From: Arthrobacter sp. FB24
GTDB lineage: Bacteria > Actinomycetota > Actinomycetes > Actinomycetales > Micrococcaceae
Assembly (NCBI RefSeq): GCF_000196235.1
Contig: NC_008541.1
Coordinates: 4,030,001-4,094,000, forward strand
Direction: 5' to 3'
DNA: 64,000 nt
In this document: piece after piece, positions 16,654-25,748 of the stretch
Position numbering within the stretch: position 1 is the first letter of the stretch
Layout: each line of letters begins with the position of its first letter
Translations under genes and position numbers: made by a program
Notes under the pieces: generated by a model
What the model saw: the letters and a program-made list of their open reading frames with translations, nothing else
Told to the model about the DNA's origin: nothing
The model's database searches: none

Positions 16654-17685
16654 CTACTTGGTGGTGGTGAAAGCGATGGCCTGGTCGAAGAAGTCCTTGC
16701 CGATCAGCTGGGAGAAGGTCGGGTAAAGGCTCTTGGAAGCCGCTTTGAATTCCTCCAGACCGGAGGCGCTGAGCTCGTTGGATTTCATGCCCTTGGCGGT
16801 GAGTTCCTCGAGCTGCTTCTTGGACTGCTCGGCGTCGTAACCGGTCTTAAAGGTGGCGGTTTCCTCAGAGGCGTCCGTGAGGGCCTTCTTCTGCTCATCG
16901 GTGAGGGTGTCCCACTTCTTCGAGGAGAGGGCGAGTACCCAGGCGTCGTTGATGTGGTTGGTCATCGAAATGTACTTCTGGACTTCTGAGAACTTGTTCG
17001 TCCACGGCACCTCGATCGGGTTTTCCTGGCCGTTGATCGTTCCGGTCTGCAGACCGGTGAAGACCTCAGAGAATGCCATGGTGGTGGGGCTGGCGCCGAG
17101 CTTGCTGAAGTAGTCGGTCCACAACGGGTTGCCTGGAACCCGGATCTTAAGTCCCTTCAGATCCGAGGGCTGTTCGATGGGGCGAACGGAGTTCGTAATT
17201 TCCCGGCCGGTCCGGGTGAGGAAGGAAAGCGCGACCGTGTCTTTGGCGGCAAGCTTTTCCTTCAGCGCCTGGCCCGGCTTTCCTGCCAGGAACGCCGCTT
17301 CCTCGGTGGTGTCTTTGAAGAGGAACGGAATGCTGATGGCGTTCATTTCAGGTACGACGGCTGCGTAGACGGACGTCGACAGGATAAGTGCATCGAGGGA
17401 ACCGCCCTGCAGGCGTGTCACAGCCGCGTTCTGGTCTCCACTGAAGCTCGTTCCGTTGGGGACTACGGTGACAGTCACGGACCCGTTGGACGTCTTCTTG
17501 ACCTGGTCGGCGAAATGCTGGGCCGAGACACCAACGGAGGACGTGAGCGGATCGGGGATGGAGAGCTGGATCTTGGCCACCGGCGCTCCAGTCCCGCCGG
17601 AGGCCCCTGAGGCACATCCGGCGAGGACTGAGGCGGCGAGGGTGCATGCCAGCATTCCGGTGAGGGCGCGGGTCTTGGATTTCAT
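16654..17685 (-). CDS. TRAP transporter solute-binding lipoprotein DctP-like
   Basis: This 343-residue secreted binding protein has a lipoprotein signal peptide with lipobox LAGC ending near residue 24, so it should be anchored outside the cytoplasmic membrane. The DctP family helix and the conserved arginine region (KGLKIRVPGNPLWTDY) are visible near 175-190, and the block MAFSEVFTGLQTGTINGQENP near 198-218 is diagnostic. The conserved Arg normally binds the carboxylate of the substrate. It is the second gene of the operon, after the SAF-domain oxidoreductase and before the fused permease. The ligand is probably a hydroxy or sugar acid, given the two flanking oxidoreductases. Confidence 0.93.
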   Translation of the reverse strand: MKSKTRALTGMLACTLAASVLAGCASGASGGTGAPVAKIQLSIPDPLTSSVGVSAQHFADQVKKTSNGSVTVTVVPNGTSFSGDQNAAVTRLQGGSLDALILSTSVYAAVVPEMNAISIPFLFKDTTEEAAFLAGKPGQALKEKLAAKDTVALSFLTRTGREITNSVRPIEQPSDLKGLKIRVPGNPLWTDYFSKLGASPTTMAFSEVFTGLQTGTINGQENPIEVPWTNKFSEVQKYISMTNHINDAWVLALSSKKWDTLTDEQKKALTDASEETATFKTGYDAEQSKKQLEELTAKGMKSNELSASGLEEFKAASKSLYPTFSQLIGKDFFDQAIAFTTTK

Positions 17686-17778
17686 GTGATGCCTTTCTTC
17701 ATTGGAAGGAGTCTTGTTCCGGAGGCGTGAACGTCATCGGCCGAAGTTCATTGCCGCGCCCGGTTTGGTGCGGGAGGG

Positions 17779-19131
17779 TCAGGCGTTGAGGGCGAATTCC
17801 GCGACGAGCGCTTCGGTTTCCCGGCGAACCTCCAGGGCCTGGGACAGGGAGTCGTCCATGATGACGTCGTCCCAGCCCACGATCCCGCCCTTGGCCACGT
17901 CGTTCCGCAGTTCCACGTGGTGGGCCAACGCAACCGGGAGGGCGCCGGTTGCGACGGAGTGCTTGGCCGAAACCAGCTGACCCCAGACCGTGTACCCGCC
18001 TTCGCCGTCGAGGAATTCGCCGGCTTTGAGGTTCTTCTTTGCTGTCGCAACAACGTCGCCGAAGAACCCGATCGGCGAACCTGTGGAGATCCCGCGGAGA
18101 GCTGCGTTGGCGATGGACATATTCAATTCGAGGCCCACGTAGTGGTAGGGGCGGTAGAGCGCGGCGTACTGGCCGGTGGGGTCCGGGTGCCACGGGTACT
18201 CAGTGAAGCAGCCGGAAACGTAGGCGTTGGTGGCCTTGACCACGACGAACACGCCCTCCTGGGTGTTGTGCGGGATCCACGTGCCGTCACGCTTGACGCT
18301 GGACATGACGTCAACGGTTCCTTCGTGGGCGAGGACTCCCCCGGCGTCGGCCGGACGGCAGATTGTGGCGATCTCTTCAACGTCCCCCGGCGTAAACGTA
18401 AGCCCGGTGTCGGAAGGCACGAGTCCGGCGCCGTTGGCTACGGCGGCCATCTCGATGGAGGCCTTTGTGCCGTCACGGAAGGAGGTGTGCATATTCGGGT
18501 TCAGCTGCCCGGAATCGGTGAGTTCCTTGGAGAACTCCCAGTTCTCCCAGACGTTGTCGGGATTCATCTCGTGATAGTGCTCAAGGAACTTTGCGCCCTT
18601 GCCGGCACAGACAACATCGAAGCCGCTGGTGCGTGCCCAGTCGACAAGTTCCATGATGAGGGCCGGCTGGTCACCGTAAGCCATCGAATAGACCACACCG
18701 GCGGCTTCTGCGCGCCTGGCAAGGGCCGGACCCGCCAGGGCGTCGGCCTCCACCGTGACCATGATGATGTGCTTCTTCGTCTCGATGGCACGCAGTGCAT
18801 GCTTCACTCCGACGATGGGGTTGCCCGTCGCTTCGACAATGACGTCGATATCTACATCAAAGAGCTCGTCCGCGTTGGCCACGATGGTCGTGGAGCGGTC
18901 CCTGAGGGCGGTAGCGATGTCCGGCGCGATCTGGTTCTTGGGCCAACCCACAAGCTCGAATGCCCCTTCGGCGCGCTTGACGTTGATGTCGGCGATAGCG
19001 ACGACATGGATTCCCGGGATGTTGTTTGCCTGAGCCAGGTACATGGTGCCGTAGCGGCCGGCTCCGATGAGTCCGACTCGGATCGGACGGCCATCCTGCT
19101 CGCGGTCGCTAAGAAGCTTGTGGAGGTTCAT
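17779..19131 (-). CDS. Homoserine-dehydrogenase-like NAD(P) oxidoreductase with C-terminal SAF region
   Basis: This 450-residue oxidoreductase has an N-terminal Rossmann loop GLIGAGRYG at residues 20-28 and a following DINVKRAEG block. Its central catalytic part and C-terminal SAF-type region (AGEFLDGEGGYTVWGQL) match a group annotated as SAF-domain or homoserine-dehydrogenase-like proteins. It is first in the operon with the TRAP transporter, so it probably acts on the imported acid or sugar-acid derivative. I chose ATG at 19131 with AGAGA upstream; the open frame reaches 19272 but crosses the predicted promoter and LacI operator. True homoserine dehydrogenase activity is unlikely, because no threonine-pathway neighbours are present. 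Confidence 0.88.
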   Translation of the reverse strand: MNLHKLLSDREQDGRPIRVGLIGAGRYGTMYLAQANNIPGIHVVAIADINVKRAEGAFELVGWPKNQIAPDIATALRDRSTTIVANADELFDVDIDVIVEATGNPIVGVKHALRAIETKKHIIMVTVEADALAGPALARRAEAAGVVYSMAYGDQPALIMELVDWARTSGFDVVCAGKGAKFLEHYHEMNPDNVWENWEFSKELTDSGQLNPNMHTSFRDGTKASIEMAAVANGAGLVPSDTGLTFTPGDVEEIATICRPADAGGVLAHEGTVDVMSSVKRDGTWIPHNTQEGVFVVVKATNAYVSGCFTEYPWHPDPTGQYAALYRPYHYVGLELNMSIANAALRGISTGSPIGFFGDVVATAKKNLKAGEFLDGEGGYTVWGQLVSAKHSVATGALPVALAHHVELRNDVAKGGIVGWDDVIMDDSLSQALEVRRETEALVAEFALNA

Positions 19132-19225
19132 GGGGATCTCTCTGATTGGCGTTCCGCGTCGAGAAGGGCCTCCACCGGAGGGGCGGAGCAACTTCTCCGT
19201 CGCAAACTGGAATTTTAGGACCGGA

Positions 19226-19272
19226 GTGGAACCGGTTCCACTTTTGTACCAGTCGGTGATAGGCTGTGTCAA
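19226..19272 (-). promoter_or_regulatory. Promoter and LacI-type operator of the TRAP operon
   Basis: On the minus strand a perfect -35 TTGACA (19267-19272), an 18-nt spacer and a -10 TACAAA (19243-19248) precede the perfect 16-bp palindrome GTGGAACCGGTTCCAC at 19226-19241. The central CG and AACCGGTT core are typical of LacI-family operators. The palindrome covers the expected transcription start, so binding should block the operon. It lies between the operon and the divergent lacI-like gene. Confidence 0.85.
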
Positions 19273-19378
19273 CAGTCACACCGGAACGCAAACGAAGGTT
19301 TCTCAGGGAGCATCCCAGGGCTAATGAACAGCTCGTGGTGATCGCATGCCGGGCCAGGAGCCTCACCGAGGAGGAGAA

Positions 19379-20413
19379 GTGAAGAAGGCGCCAACAATTC
19401 GCGATGTCGCGTCGGCGGCCGGAGTTTCAGTCTCGGTGGTGTCCCGGGTACTGAACCCTGACTCAGGCCCGGTCGCGCCGGCCAAGCGCGAAACGGTGTT
19501 GCGGGTCATTGACGAACTCGGGTACCGGCCCCGTGCCGCCGCCCGTGAACTCAGCGTCGGCCATACCCCCACAATTGGCCTGGTGGTGGCAGACCTGGCC
19601 AACCCCTTTTTTGCGCAGCTGGCCGACCGCGTCGTCTGGGAGGCCCGCAGCCACGGCGTGCAGGTGATGGTGATGACCACCCAGGAAGACCCCCACCTTG
19701 AAGCCGACAGCCTGGACACACTCCTTGACCGCTCAGTCGGAGGAGTCATTGCCACGCCCACCGGAGCAAACATTGAGAAGTGGGCACGCCTCCAGTCCCT
19801 GGGTGTGAATGTGGTCTTCGTCGACCGCACCATTCCGGAACTCGAAGACGTGGACCTGGTGAGCATCGAAAACGTAGATTCGGCCCGACGCGCCACCGAA
19901 CACATGCTCGGCCTCGGACACAGGCGTATTGGCCTCATTACCGGGCCCGTCAGCACCTCGACGGGGCGGTCCAGGATCGAGGGCTACAAAGCCGCGCACA
20001 ACAACTTTTCGATCAGCGTGGACCCCCAGCTCATCCGGGATGTAGCGTTCCGGGGAGACGGCGGGGGTGACGCCGTCGGGTCTCTTCTGGCCCTGCCGGA
20101 CCGCCCCACGGCGCTCATTGTGGCCAACACCGCCCAGGTTCTGAGCTCCGTCCGGCGCCTTGTCCAGATCGGCGTGCGGATACCTGACGATCTGTCGGTC
20201 ATTGTCTTTGACGACAACCCCTGGACAGAACTGACCAACCCGCCGTTGAGCGTGATCCGTCAGCCGATCGACATGCTCGCGGTGCACTCGTTGGAGCTGG
20301 TTCTGGGCAGGATGCAGGGACGGCTCCCTGCGGCTCCCCGCACGATTGAAGTTAAGGCCGACTTTGTCCCACGCAGCAGTTGCTCACCTCTCGCCCTCTC
20401 CCCTATCAGCTAA
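19379..20413 (+). CDS. LacI family transcriptional regulator
   Basis: This regulator of about 344 residues opens with the LacI helix-turn-helix (TIRDVASAAGVSVSVVSRVLN), followed by the hinge helix region RPRAAARELS and a periplasmic-binding-protein-like effector domain beginning TIGLVVADLANPFF. I prefer GTG at 19379, which follows AGGAGG closely and puts the HTH 5-6 residues from the N-terminus as usual. An ATG at 19346 is also in frame. It diverges from the TRAP operon, with the palindrome at 19226 between them, so it most likely represses that operon and perhaps itself. A small monooxygenase gene follows 9 nt downstream. Confidence 0.93.
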   Translation: MKKAPTIRDVASAAGVSVSVVSRVLNPDSGPVAPAKRETVLRVIDELGYRPRAAARELSVGHTPTIGLVVADLANPFFAQLADRVVWEARSHGVQVMVMTTQEDPHLEADSLDTLLDRSVGGVIATPTGANIEKWARLQSLGVNVVFVDRTIPELEDVDLVSIENVDSARRATEHMLGLGHRRIGLITGPVSTSTGRSRIEGYKAAHNNFSISVDPQLIRDVAFRGDGGGDAVGSLLALPDRPTALIVANTAQVLSSVRRLVQIGVRIPDDLSVIVFDDNPWTELTNPPLSVIRQPIDMLAVHSLELVLGRMQGRLPAAPRTIEVKADFVPRSSCSPLALSPIS

Positions 20414-20422
20414 GGAAATTTC

Positions 20423-20734
20423 ATGACTGTCATTGTCACCGCAGAATTCACTCCCAAAGAGGGCGCCTACGACCAGGTGGTCGCCGCGCTCTCCCCCGCC
20501 ATTGCAGAGGTGCACGAAGAACCCGGCTGCCTGCTGTACGCCATCCATGAATCGCCGACCGGCCAGATCATGATGATTGAAAAGTGGGAAAGCGCCGAGC
20601 TGCTCGATGCCCACGGCGCCGGCGATGCCGTCAAACGGCTCAACGCCTCGCTCGAGGGTCTTCTGGAGAAACCGGTGGATGTCACGCGACTGGTGCCGAT
20701 CCCCGCCGGGACTCCCCACCAGGGCGAACTCTAA
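20423..20734 (+). CDS. Antibiotic-biosynthesis-monooxygenase (ABM) family protein, putative quinol monooxygenase
   Basis: This 103-residue protein has the compact ferredoxin-like ABM fold, recognised by the N-terminal strand VIVTAEFTPKEG, the central EEPGCLLYAIHES block and the EKWESAELLDAH segment. Such proteins form dimers and oxidise quinols or small aromatics without cofactors, or isomerise sugars as in LsrG. It lies 9 nt after the LacI-family gene with AAGGAA upstream, so it belongs to the same transcript. Given the TRAP and oxidoreductase neighbours, an epimerase or degradative role for a sugar-acid is as plausible as quinol oxidation. A family hairpin terminator follows at 20755. Confidence 0.88.
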   Translation: MTVIVTAEFTPKEGAYDQVVAALSPAIAEVHEEPGCLLYAIHESPTGQIMMIEKWESAELLDAHGAGDAVKRLNASLEGLLEKPVDVTRLVPIPAGTPHQGEL

Positions 20735-20754
20735 GCAGTACCCGATACGGGCAG

Positions 20755-20786
20755 CGGACGACGGCGGGACTTCCCGCCGTCGTCCG
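20755..20786. terminator. Hairpin terminator, dispersed palindrome family
   Basis: Perfect 15-bp arms (20755-20769 and 20772-20786) surround a 2-nt centre and are followed by TTTGCGTTT. It separates the ABM gene from the convergent gene at 20821. The sequence is nearly identical to the copies at 24301 and 32143. Confidence 0.85.
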
Positions 20787-20820
20787 TTTGCGTTTGATCT
20801 GGGGAATGTCCCCCCGCCGG

Positions 20821-21615
20821 CTATTCCGGCAGGCGGCCGACGTCGCTGACGGGTCCCTTACGGCGCCGCCGCAGCTGTTGACCCGGCACCGACGGCGGGC
20901 CTGCCAACGGGAGGTCTTCCCGCCGTCGTCCGGCCAGCTCGCTAAACCGGTCGACAGCCTGCTGGGCCGCCGCCTGCAAGTCCGGAACCAGGGTAGCGGC
21001 CCGGGCATAGGTGCCAACTGCGGTTAGGGCTTCGGTTAGCAGCCGGAGGGGAATCTCCCCGGATGCGCCACCGCCCTGCATCAGTACGGCCCCGCGATCA
21101 GCCGCCAGCGTGTCAGCCATGGTGCCCACGGTGATGCGCTGCCACACGTCAGGGATGCTCTCCACGCTCACCAGACTTTCGCGCAGCGGCCATGTTGCGA
21201 TGAATCGGGCAAGCCACGCCTTGTGCCGCTTTTTGTGCCGCCATTCCTGCCAATGCGGGTAGAAGCTGAAGACGATTGCGAACGGCGCGATGATTCCCAG
21301 CAACACAAGCGCCCAGTCCGCTTCCCCTTGGTAGGGCCCGTCTGCCGCGTCGCTGTAGACGGACCACATCACGCCGGCGGCGATGCACGACAGAATCCAC
21401 GTGACGCCCAAGACATCCCGGATGCGTTTCTGTGATCTGGTGGCGTACTGGACGGGGGCCGGTTCGGAGACGATGAGAGCTTCAGCCGCAGTGAGCCCGG
21501 TGTTCAGCAGTTTGGATGTCCCGGCATCCTGCAAACCCGACGGGTGCGGCACTTCCAGGTACACCGGCGGTAGTCCCTGCGTTTCCTGGGCAGGCACAGC
21601 AGTTCCCTCGTCCAC
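20821..21615 (-). CDS. Hypothetical two-helix membrane protein
   Basis: This 264-residue protein matches no family I recognise. It has a hydrophilic N-terminal 65 residues, a pair of transmembrane helices at about 70-90 (VLGVTWILSCIAAGVMW) and 103-122 (LVLLGIIAPFAIVFSFY), and then a cytoplasmic-looking helical region that ends in a basic tail. The codons for the tail (20888-20936) contain an imperfect copy of the genome's GACGGCGGG...CCCGCCGTC palindrome, so the C-terminus seems to have absorbed an intergenic repeat. No neighbour suggests a function. Confidence 0.7.
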   Translation of the reverse strand: MDEGTAVPAQETQGLPPVYLEVPHPSGLQDAGTSKLLNTGLTAAEALIVSEPAPVQYATRSQKRIRDVLGVTWILSCIAAGVMWSVYSDAADGPYQGEADWALVLLGIIAPFAIVFSFYPHWQEWRHKKRHKAWLARFIATWPLRESLVSVESIPDVWQRITVGTMADTLAADRGAVLMQGGGASGEIPLRLLTEALTAVGTYARAATLVPDLQAAAQQAVDRFSELAGRRREDLPLAGPPSVPGQQLRRRRKGPVSDVGRLPE

Positions 21616-21734
21616 GTCTCCCCCAATAAGGCCGTCCGGCTAGGACTCTTGAGTATAAGGTCCGTTCCTGGCTGCCCTCGGCATTCGCCACCGGTGGTTG
21701 ACTGGGCAGCGGGCAGGACCGTGCACGGGTGATC

Positions 21735-23227
21735 CTATGCCGCGATGAATTGTGCCCAGTCAGGGAAGGGGTCGGCGGGTAATGGTGGCCCGGTCTCTCC
21801 GGGACCGGTGGCGCCGGTGCTTCCCTCCGCGCCGGCGGGTAGGTCCGGCCAGTGTGGTGGTTCCCATTCCGGTACCCACTCCGGGTCGTCGTCCTCCACC
21901 GCGGGGTTTTCGCCCGCGGGCTCCGCGCCGGCGGGTAGGTCGGGCCAGTGTGGTGGTTCCCAGTCCTGTTGTTCGCTGGGGTAGGAGCGTCCTGCGGGTG
22001 AGATCCAGCGCGGTGGCTGGTCCCGGGTGGCGTCGACCGGCGTCCATGCTGTGGTGTGTTTGAGCCGGTGGTGCTTCGGGCATGGCTGGCCCAGGTTGGT
22101 GATGTCGGTGCCGCCACCTGCGGACCAGGCCAGCAGGTGGTCCGCTTCGTTATCCAGGGAGTGGTTGTTGCAGCCGGGAAACGGGCACCGGCCGTCCCGA
22201 AGCCGCAGCCATTGGCGCATCGCTTTCGGAACCGGGTAGCTGCTGCGTCCGATCTCCAGCGGCGCCCCGCTGCGCGGGTCGGTCAGCACACGCAGGAACG
22301 ATCCGGCGCCCTCGCCGAGAAGCCGGCGGGCCATGGACGGCGGAACAGGACCATACCCGTCCAGGGTGGCCGGTTCCGTCCCCGCGCCCAGCAGCGACAG
22401 CACCGGGACGGTCACCAACACCTGCGCCTTCGGCGACGGAACACCTTCGGCAATGCCTGCGATGAGCCAGTCAGCGGCGACGTCCGCGCGGAGCTGGGTC
22501 AGGGTCCGGGATTCGGCCGGGCCCTGCAGGAGAGCCAGGCCATGCCGTCCCGGTCCGGGACAAACTCCAGCCGGCGGTCCGTCACGGCCTTGCGGTGGCG
22601 TGCTTCGAGGCTGACCGGATGGTGCCGCTCACGCCAGCTGCGGGCTTTGGCCCGGAACCTGCCCGGCACCAGCTGCCCGGCCGGGCAGCCCCGCGCAGCA
22701 AAGGGAGCTTCGGGGTCCAGGAAATGAGCCTCCAGGGCAGCAGCCGCGACCGGGTCCAGGCCGGATGTTTCATCACAGATGATGCGCGCGTGCTGCCACG
22801 AAATGCCCCCAGCCCGCAGCGCGGACAGCGTCAGCGGCAACCGGGTGGTCAGGATGACTGAGTCCGCCAGGAACGCCGCTGCCGATCTTTCACTCACCGT
22901 CAGGACACAGGCCACCTCCGCCGTGACCGCCATCTCTTGGGCGGTGCGCTCCTGCGGGGAAACGGCCGGGACCGCCAAGGCCGCGGCAGCGCGGACGTAC
23001 CCTGCGGCGAAGTGCACCTTCACCGCGGCCAGCATGGCCTCCAGGCCACCCACCCCGGCCAGGCCGTCCAGGCACGCGTCCGCCTCGTCCCGCAAAGGAT
23101 CAGCACCAGACGAGGCCAGGTTCCCGGCGCCGTTCCCGGCCCCGCGGCCGGCACACGCAGCCAAGGCAGAAAGGGAGGCCGCCATGCCCTCCAACGTCTC
23201 CGCCACTGCTTTGCCGTCCATACCCAC
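21735..23227 (-). pseudogene. DUF222/HNH endonuclease gene broken by internal deletion and frameshift
   Basis: The 5' part (22499-23227) encodes the DUF222 region up to DGMAWLS, after which the frame ends at a stop. The 3' part (21735 to about 22540) continues in another frame as LQGPAESRTLTQLRADVAADWL and carries an intact HNH motif (CPFPGCNNHSLDNEADHLL, then CPKHHRLKH). Intact family members usually have about 20 more residues between WLS and the LQGP block, so an internal deletion whose length is not a multiple of three is the simplest explanation. A sequencing error cannot be excluded. The C-terminus has a tandem duplication of WEPPHWPDLPAGAE, coded at about 21825-21870 and 21925-21965. 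These HNH genes are multicopy in actinobacteria. Confidence 0.8.
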
Positions 23228-23309
23228 AGCATGTCAGCAGGGTCTGACAAAAAACCCCGGACCATTAACCCCGCTTCAAAGCCAACCCGCTTCAAAGCCG
23301 CAGGCAGAG

Positions 23310-24194
23310 TCAGCCTTCCAGAATCTGCCTGATCCCGAACTCTCCGACGGCGAACATCCGCGGATTATCGTCGGAGTTGCTCAACATGGCGGTGGAAAGG
23401 ATGAGAGCCCAGCCCCGGGCCCTCATCCAGGTGTCCCATTCCACTGCGGGGCCAAAGGCGTCCGTGAAGCGGCGGCGGGCGCCGGCGTCGAACATCAGCC
23501 ACCCCACCGCGAGGTCGACAGCCGGGTCCCCCGCCCCGACGTCACCGAAATCGATGACGCCGGCCAGCGAGCCGTCCTCCGCCAGCAGGATATTGCCCGG
23601 GTGAAGGTCGCCGTGGAGCATCACCGCCGGGCCGTCCCAGGCTCTAGCGGCACACGCCTGCGCCCACACCTCCTTCAGCGCTGCCGCCTGCGGGTAGCGT
23701 CCGCGGTCCGCGAGCCGTTCCAGCACCGCAGAGTTACGGTCCGTCAGCGGCACGCCGCGGAAAGGATTCACCGGGACGCCGGTTTCGGCGGCCACGTGGA
23801 GGGCCAGGAGGAACTCGGCCAGGCCCTCGGCGGCCGGCCCGCGGTCTGCAAGGCCGGCGTCGGCCGCGGCGTCCCCGGGGACCCACCGCACGATGCTCCA
23901 CGGCCAAGGAAAGTCCAACGTCGGCCGGCCGGCATGGACGGGGACAGGAACCGCAAACGGGGAGCGTCGGGCTATGCCGGGAAGGTAACGCAGCTCATGC
24001 AGTATCAGGGAAACCGCCTCCGGCCTGCGTGGCAGCCGGACGGCCAGGTCGTCGCCGAGCCGGAAAGTCGCGTTGTCCCAGCCATTCGCCACCCGCTCCA
24101 ACGGACGATCGCCGAGGTCGGGCCGCTGGTCCCGGACGAGGCCCTGGACGACGGCGTCACTCACTTCCACCGTGGCTGGTGGCATTCCCGCCAT
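23310..24194 (-). CDS. Aminoglycoside phosphotransferase (APH)/choline-kinase-like protein
   Basis: This 294-residue small-molecule kinase of the APH family has the catalytic loop HGDLHPGNILL near 195-205 and the metal-binding DFG-like segment IDFGDVGAGDPAVDLA near 215-230. The N-lobe keeps the pattern NGWDNATFRL and a lysine-equivalent region AVRLPRR. It stands alone between the broken DUF222 gene and an intergenic palindrome. The substrate is unknown, and most chromosomal members do not give aminoglycoside resistance. The start lies at the plus-strand position complementary to a GTG/ATG cluster; MAGMPPATVEVSD is the likely N-terminus. Confidence 0.9.
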   Translation of the reverse strand: MAGMPPATVEVSDAVVQGLVRDQRPDLGDRPLERVANGWDNATFRLGDDLAVRLPRRPEAVSLILHELRYLPGIARRSPFAVPVPVHAGRPTLDFPWPWSIVRWVPGDAAADAGLADRGPAAEGLAEFLLALHVAAETGVPVNPFRGVPLTDRNSAVLERLADRGRYPQAAALKEVWAQACAARAWDGPAVMLHGDLHPGNILLAEDGSLAGVIDFGDVGAGDPAVDLAVGWLMFDAGARRRFTDAFGPAVEWDTWMRARGWALILSTAMLSNSDDNPRMFAVGEFGIRQILEG

Positions 24195-24300
24195 TCAGGG
24201 TTCCGCCTTCCTTGTTCCTGCGTCTAAATGTTCCGGCGAGGCATCCGGCCCCTTCCATTGTCAGGTACGGACGTTACGGTCCGCCTTGGGGGCGCACTGC

Positions 24301-24340
24301 CAAGCGGACGACGGCGGGACGTCCCGCCGTCGTCCGCTTG
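24301..24340. terminator. Hairpin terminator, best copy of the dispersed palindrome family
   Basis: Perfect 19-bp arms (24301-24319 and 24322-24340) surround a 2-nt centre, followed by CGTTTGAAAA. It lies downstream of the convergent-side HTH gene and upstream of the APH gene, and reads equally in both directions. Confidence 0.85.
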
Positions 24341-24362
24341 CGTTTGAAAACGGGCAACGTTC

Positions 24363-24689
24363 TTACGGCGCCGGATCGGAGAACAGGCGGATCAGCCCGT
24401 CGATTTCGCGTGCTGCCTCGGTGGGATGCCGGAAATGCTGATGCGGTTCAATGTTGTAGAAGGTGCGGCGTCCCACCCGGGTGCGGTGCAGGTATCCGCC
24501 GCTTTCAAGGTCTTTGAGGATCTGGAGGGCCGCCCGCGGCGTGATGCCCACCCGGTCGGCGATGTCCGCCACACGCATTTCGGGGTCCGCCGCCACGGCC
24601 AGCAGCACGTGCCCGTGGTTGGTGAGGAAGGTCCACCCGGCCCGCCCGGAAGCGGGCAGGCCGGGGCGGGATGCTTCCTCCGGATTCAC
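24363..24689 (-). CDS. Small winged-helix (ArsR/MarR-like) transcriptional regulator
   Basis: This 108-residue DNA-binding protein has a winged helix-turn-helix at about 25-85: MRVADIADRVGITPRAALQILKDLESGGYL followed by the wing RTRVGRRTFYNI. There are no cysteine metal sites. The GTG start overlaps the stop of the upstream terC-like gene by 4 nt, so the two form one transcript. That pairing suggests control of, or coupling to, metal or stress functions, but the sequence gives no effector-binding clue. The region ends 20 nt before a strong palindrome terminator. Confidence 0.85.
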   Translation of the reverse strand: MNPEEASRPGLPASGRAGWTFLTNHGHVLLAVAADPEMRVADIADRVGITPRAALQILKDLESGGYLHRTRVGRRTFYNIEPHQHFRHPTEAAREIDGLIRLFSDPAP

Positions 24690-25714
24690 GTCCGGACCGA
24701 TTTCTTACCGGGACGCCGCCACAACGGTTCCAGCGCTTCGATCTCCTCGGCTGAGGCGGTTCCGAAGGGCGGGTTCTGCGGCGCGGGGAGCGCGTGACGT
24801 GCCTGCCCGCGGGTGACCCAGAGGCTTGCCGCGATGGATACGCCGAGGATTGTGGCGATGACGGCGAGCGACACCGGGGTGGGGATGTAGTAGATGTCGA
24901 TCTTGAGGAGCATCTTGATGCCGACCCAGATCAGGACGAGTGCCAGGCCGATCTTGAGGTAGATGAACCGGTGGATCAGGTCGGCCAGGAGGAAGTACAT
25001 GGCCCGGAGTCCCAGGATGGCGAAGGCGTTGGCGGTGAAGACGAGGAATACTTCGTCGGTGACCGCGAAGATTGCCGGAATGGAGTCAACCGCGAAGATG
25101 ATGTCGGTGACTTCAACCAGCACCAGGACGGCCAGCAACGGGGTGGCGAGGAGGGCGCCGCGCTTGCGGATCAGGAACCGCTGGCCGTGGAAGTCCTCGG
25201 TCATGGGCACCCGCCGGCGGAAGAGCGCCAGCGCCTTGGATTTCTCCGGGTCCAGGTGCTCGTTGCGGTGGCGGATCATCTGGTAGCCGGTGTAGAGCAG
25301 GAAGGCCGCGAAGAGGTACAGCACCCATCCGGCGCTGGCGATGATCGCGGAGCCGGCCGCGATGAAGATGCCGCGGAACACCAGCGCGCCCAGCACACCG
25401 AAGAACAGGACGCGGTGCTGGTACTCCCGGGGCACCGCGAAGTACGTGAAGATGATGGCCCAGATGAACACGTTGTCCACGGCCAGGGACTTCTCGATCA
25501 GGTATCCGGCGAAGTACTGCTGGCCGAACTCGGCCCCGTAGATCCGCCATACCAGCGCACCGAAACCAACTCCGAAGGCAACCCAGACAGCCGACCACAG
25601 GGCCGCCTCCCGGACACCGATCACATGTGCCTTGCGGTGCGCGAAAAGGTCCACAGCCAGCATAAGGACAATGAAGCCAAGGACGGCCAACCAGGCCCAT
25701 AGGGGAACGTTCAT
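24686..25714 (-). CDS. TerC family integral membrane protein
   Basis: This 342-residue protein has about nine transmembrane helices and is typical of the TerC/Alx family, which exports manganese or supports metal loading of secreted proteins. The diagnostic acidic membrane motifs are ENSLAVDN-like (here IEKSLAVDNVFIW near 72-84) and VEVTDIIFAVDSIPAIFAV near 198-216, both with membrane Asp residues. The protein ends with a hydrophilic tail that lacks TerC tellurite partners. A manganese-riboswitch-like leader (25749-25841) lies directly upstream, which supports a role in Mn2+ homeostasis. It shares a 4-nt overlap with the downstream HTH regulator gene. Confidence 0.93.
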   Translation of the reverse strand: MNVPLWAWLAVLGFIVLMLAVDLFAHRKAHVIGVREAALWSAVWVAFGVGFGALVWRIYGAEFGQQYFAGYLIEKSLAVDNVFIWAIIFTYFAVPREYQHRVLFFGVLGALVFRGIFIAAGSAIIASAGWVLYLFAAFLLYTGYQMIRHRNEHLDPEKSKALALFRRRVPMTEDFHGQRFLIRKRGALLATPLLAVLVLVEVTDIIFAVDSIPAIFAVTDEVFLVFTANAFAILGLRAMYFLLADLIHRFIYLKIGLALVLIWVGIKMLLKIDIYYIPTPVSLAVIATILGVSIAASLWVTRGQARHALPAPQNPPFGTASAEEIEALEPLWRRPGKKSVRT

Positions 25715-25748
25715 CAGACAAACCCGCTTCCAGTCAGTTCAACCAACT

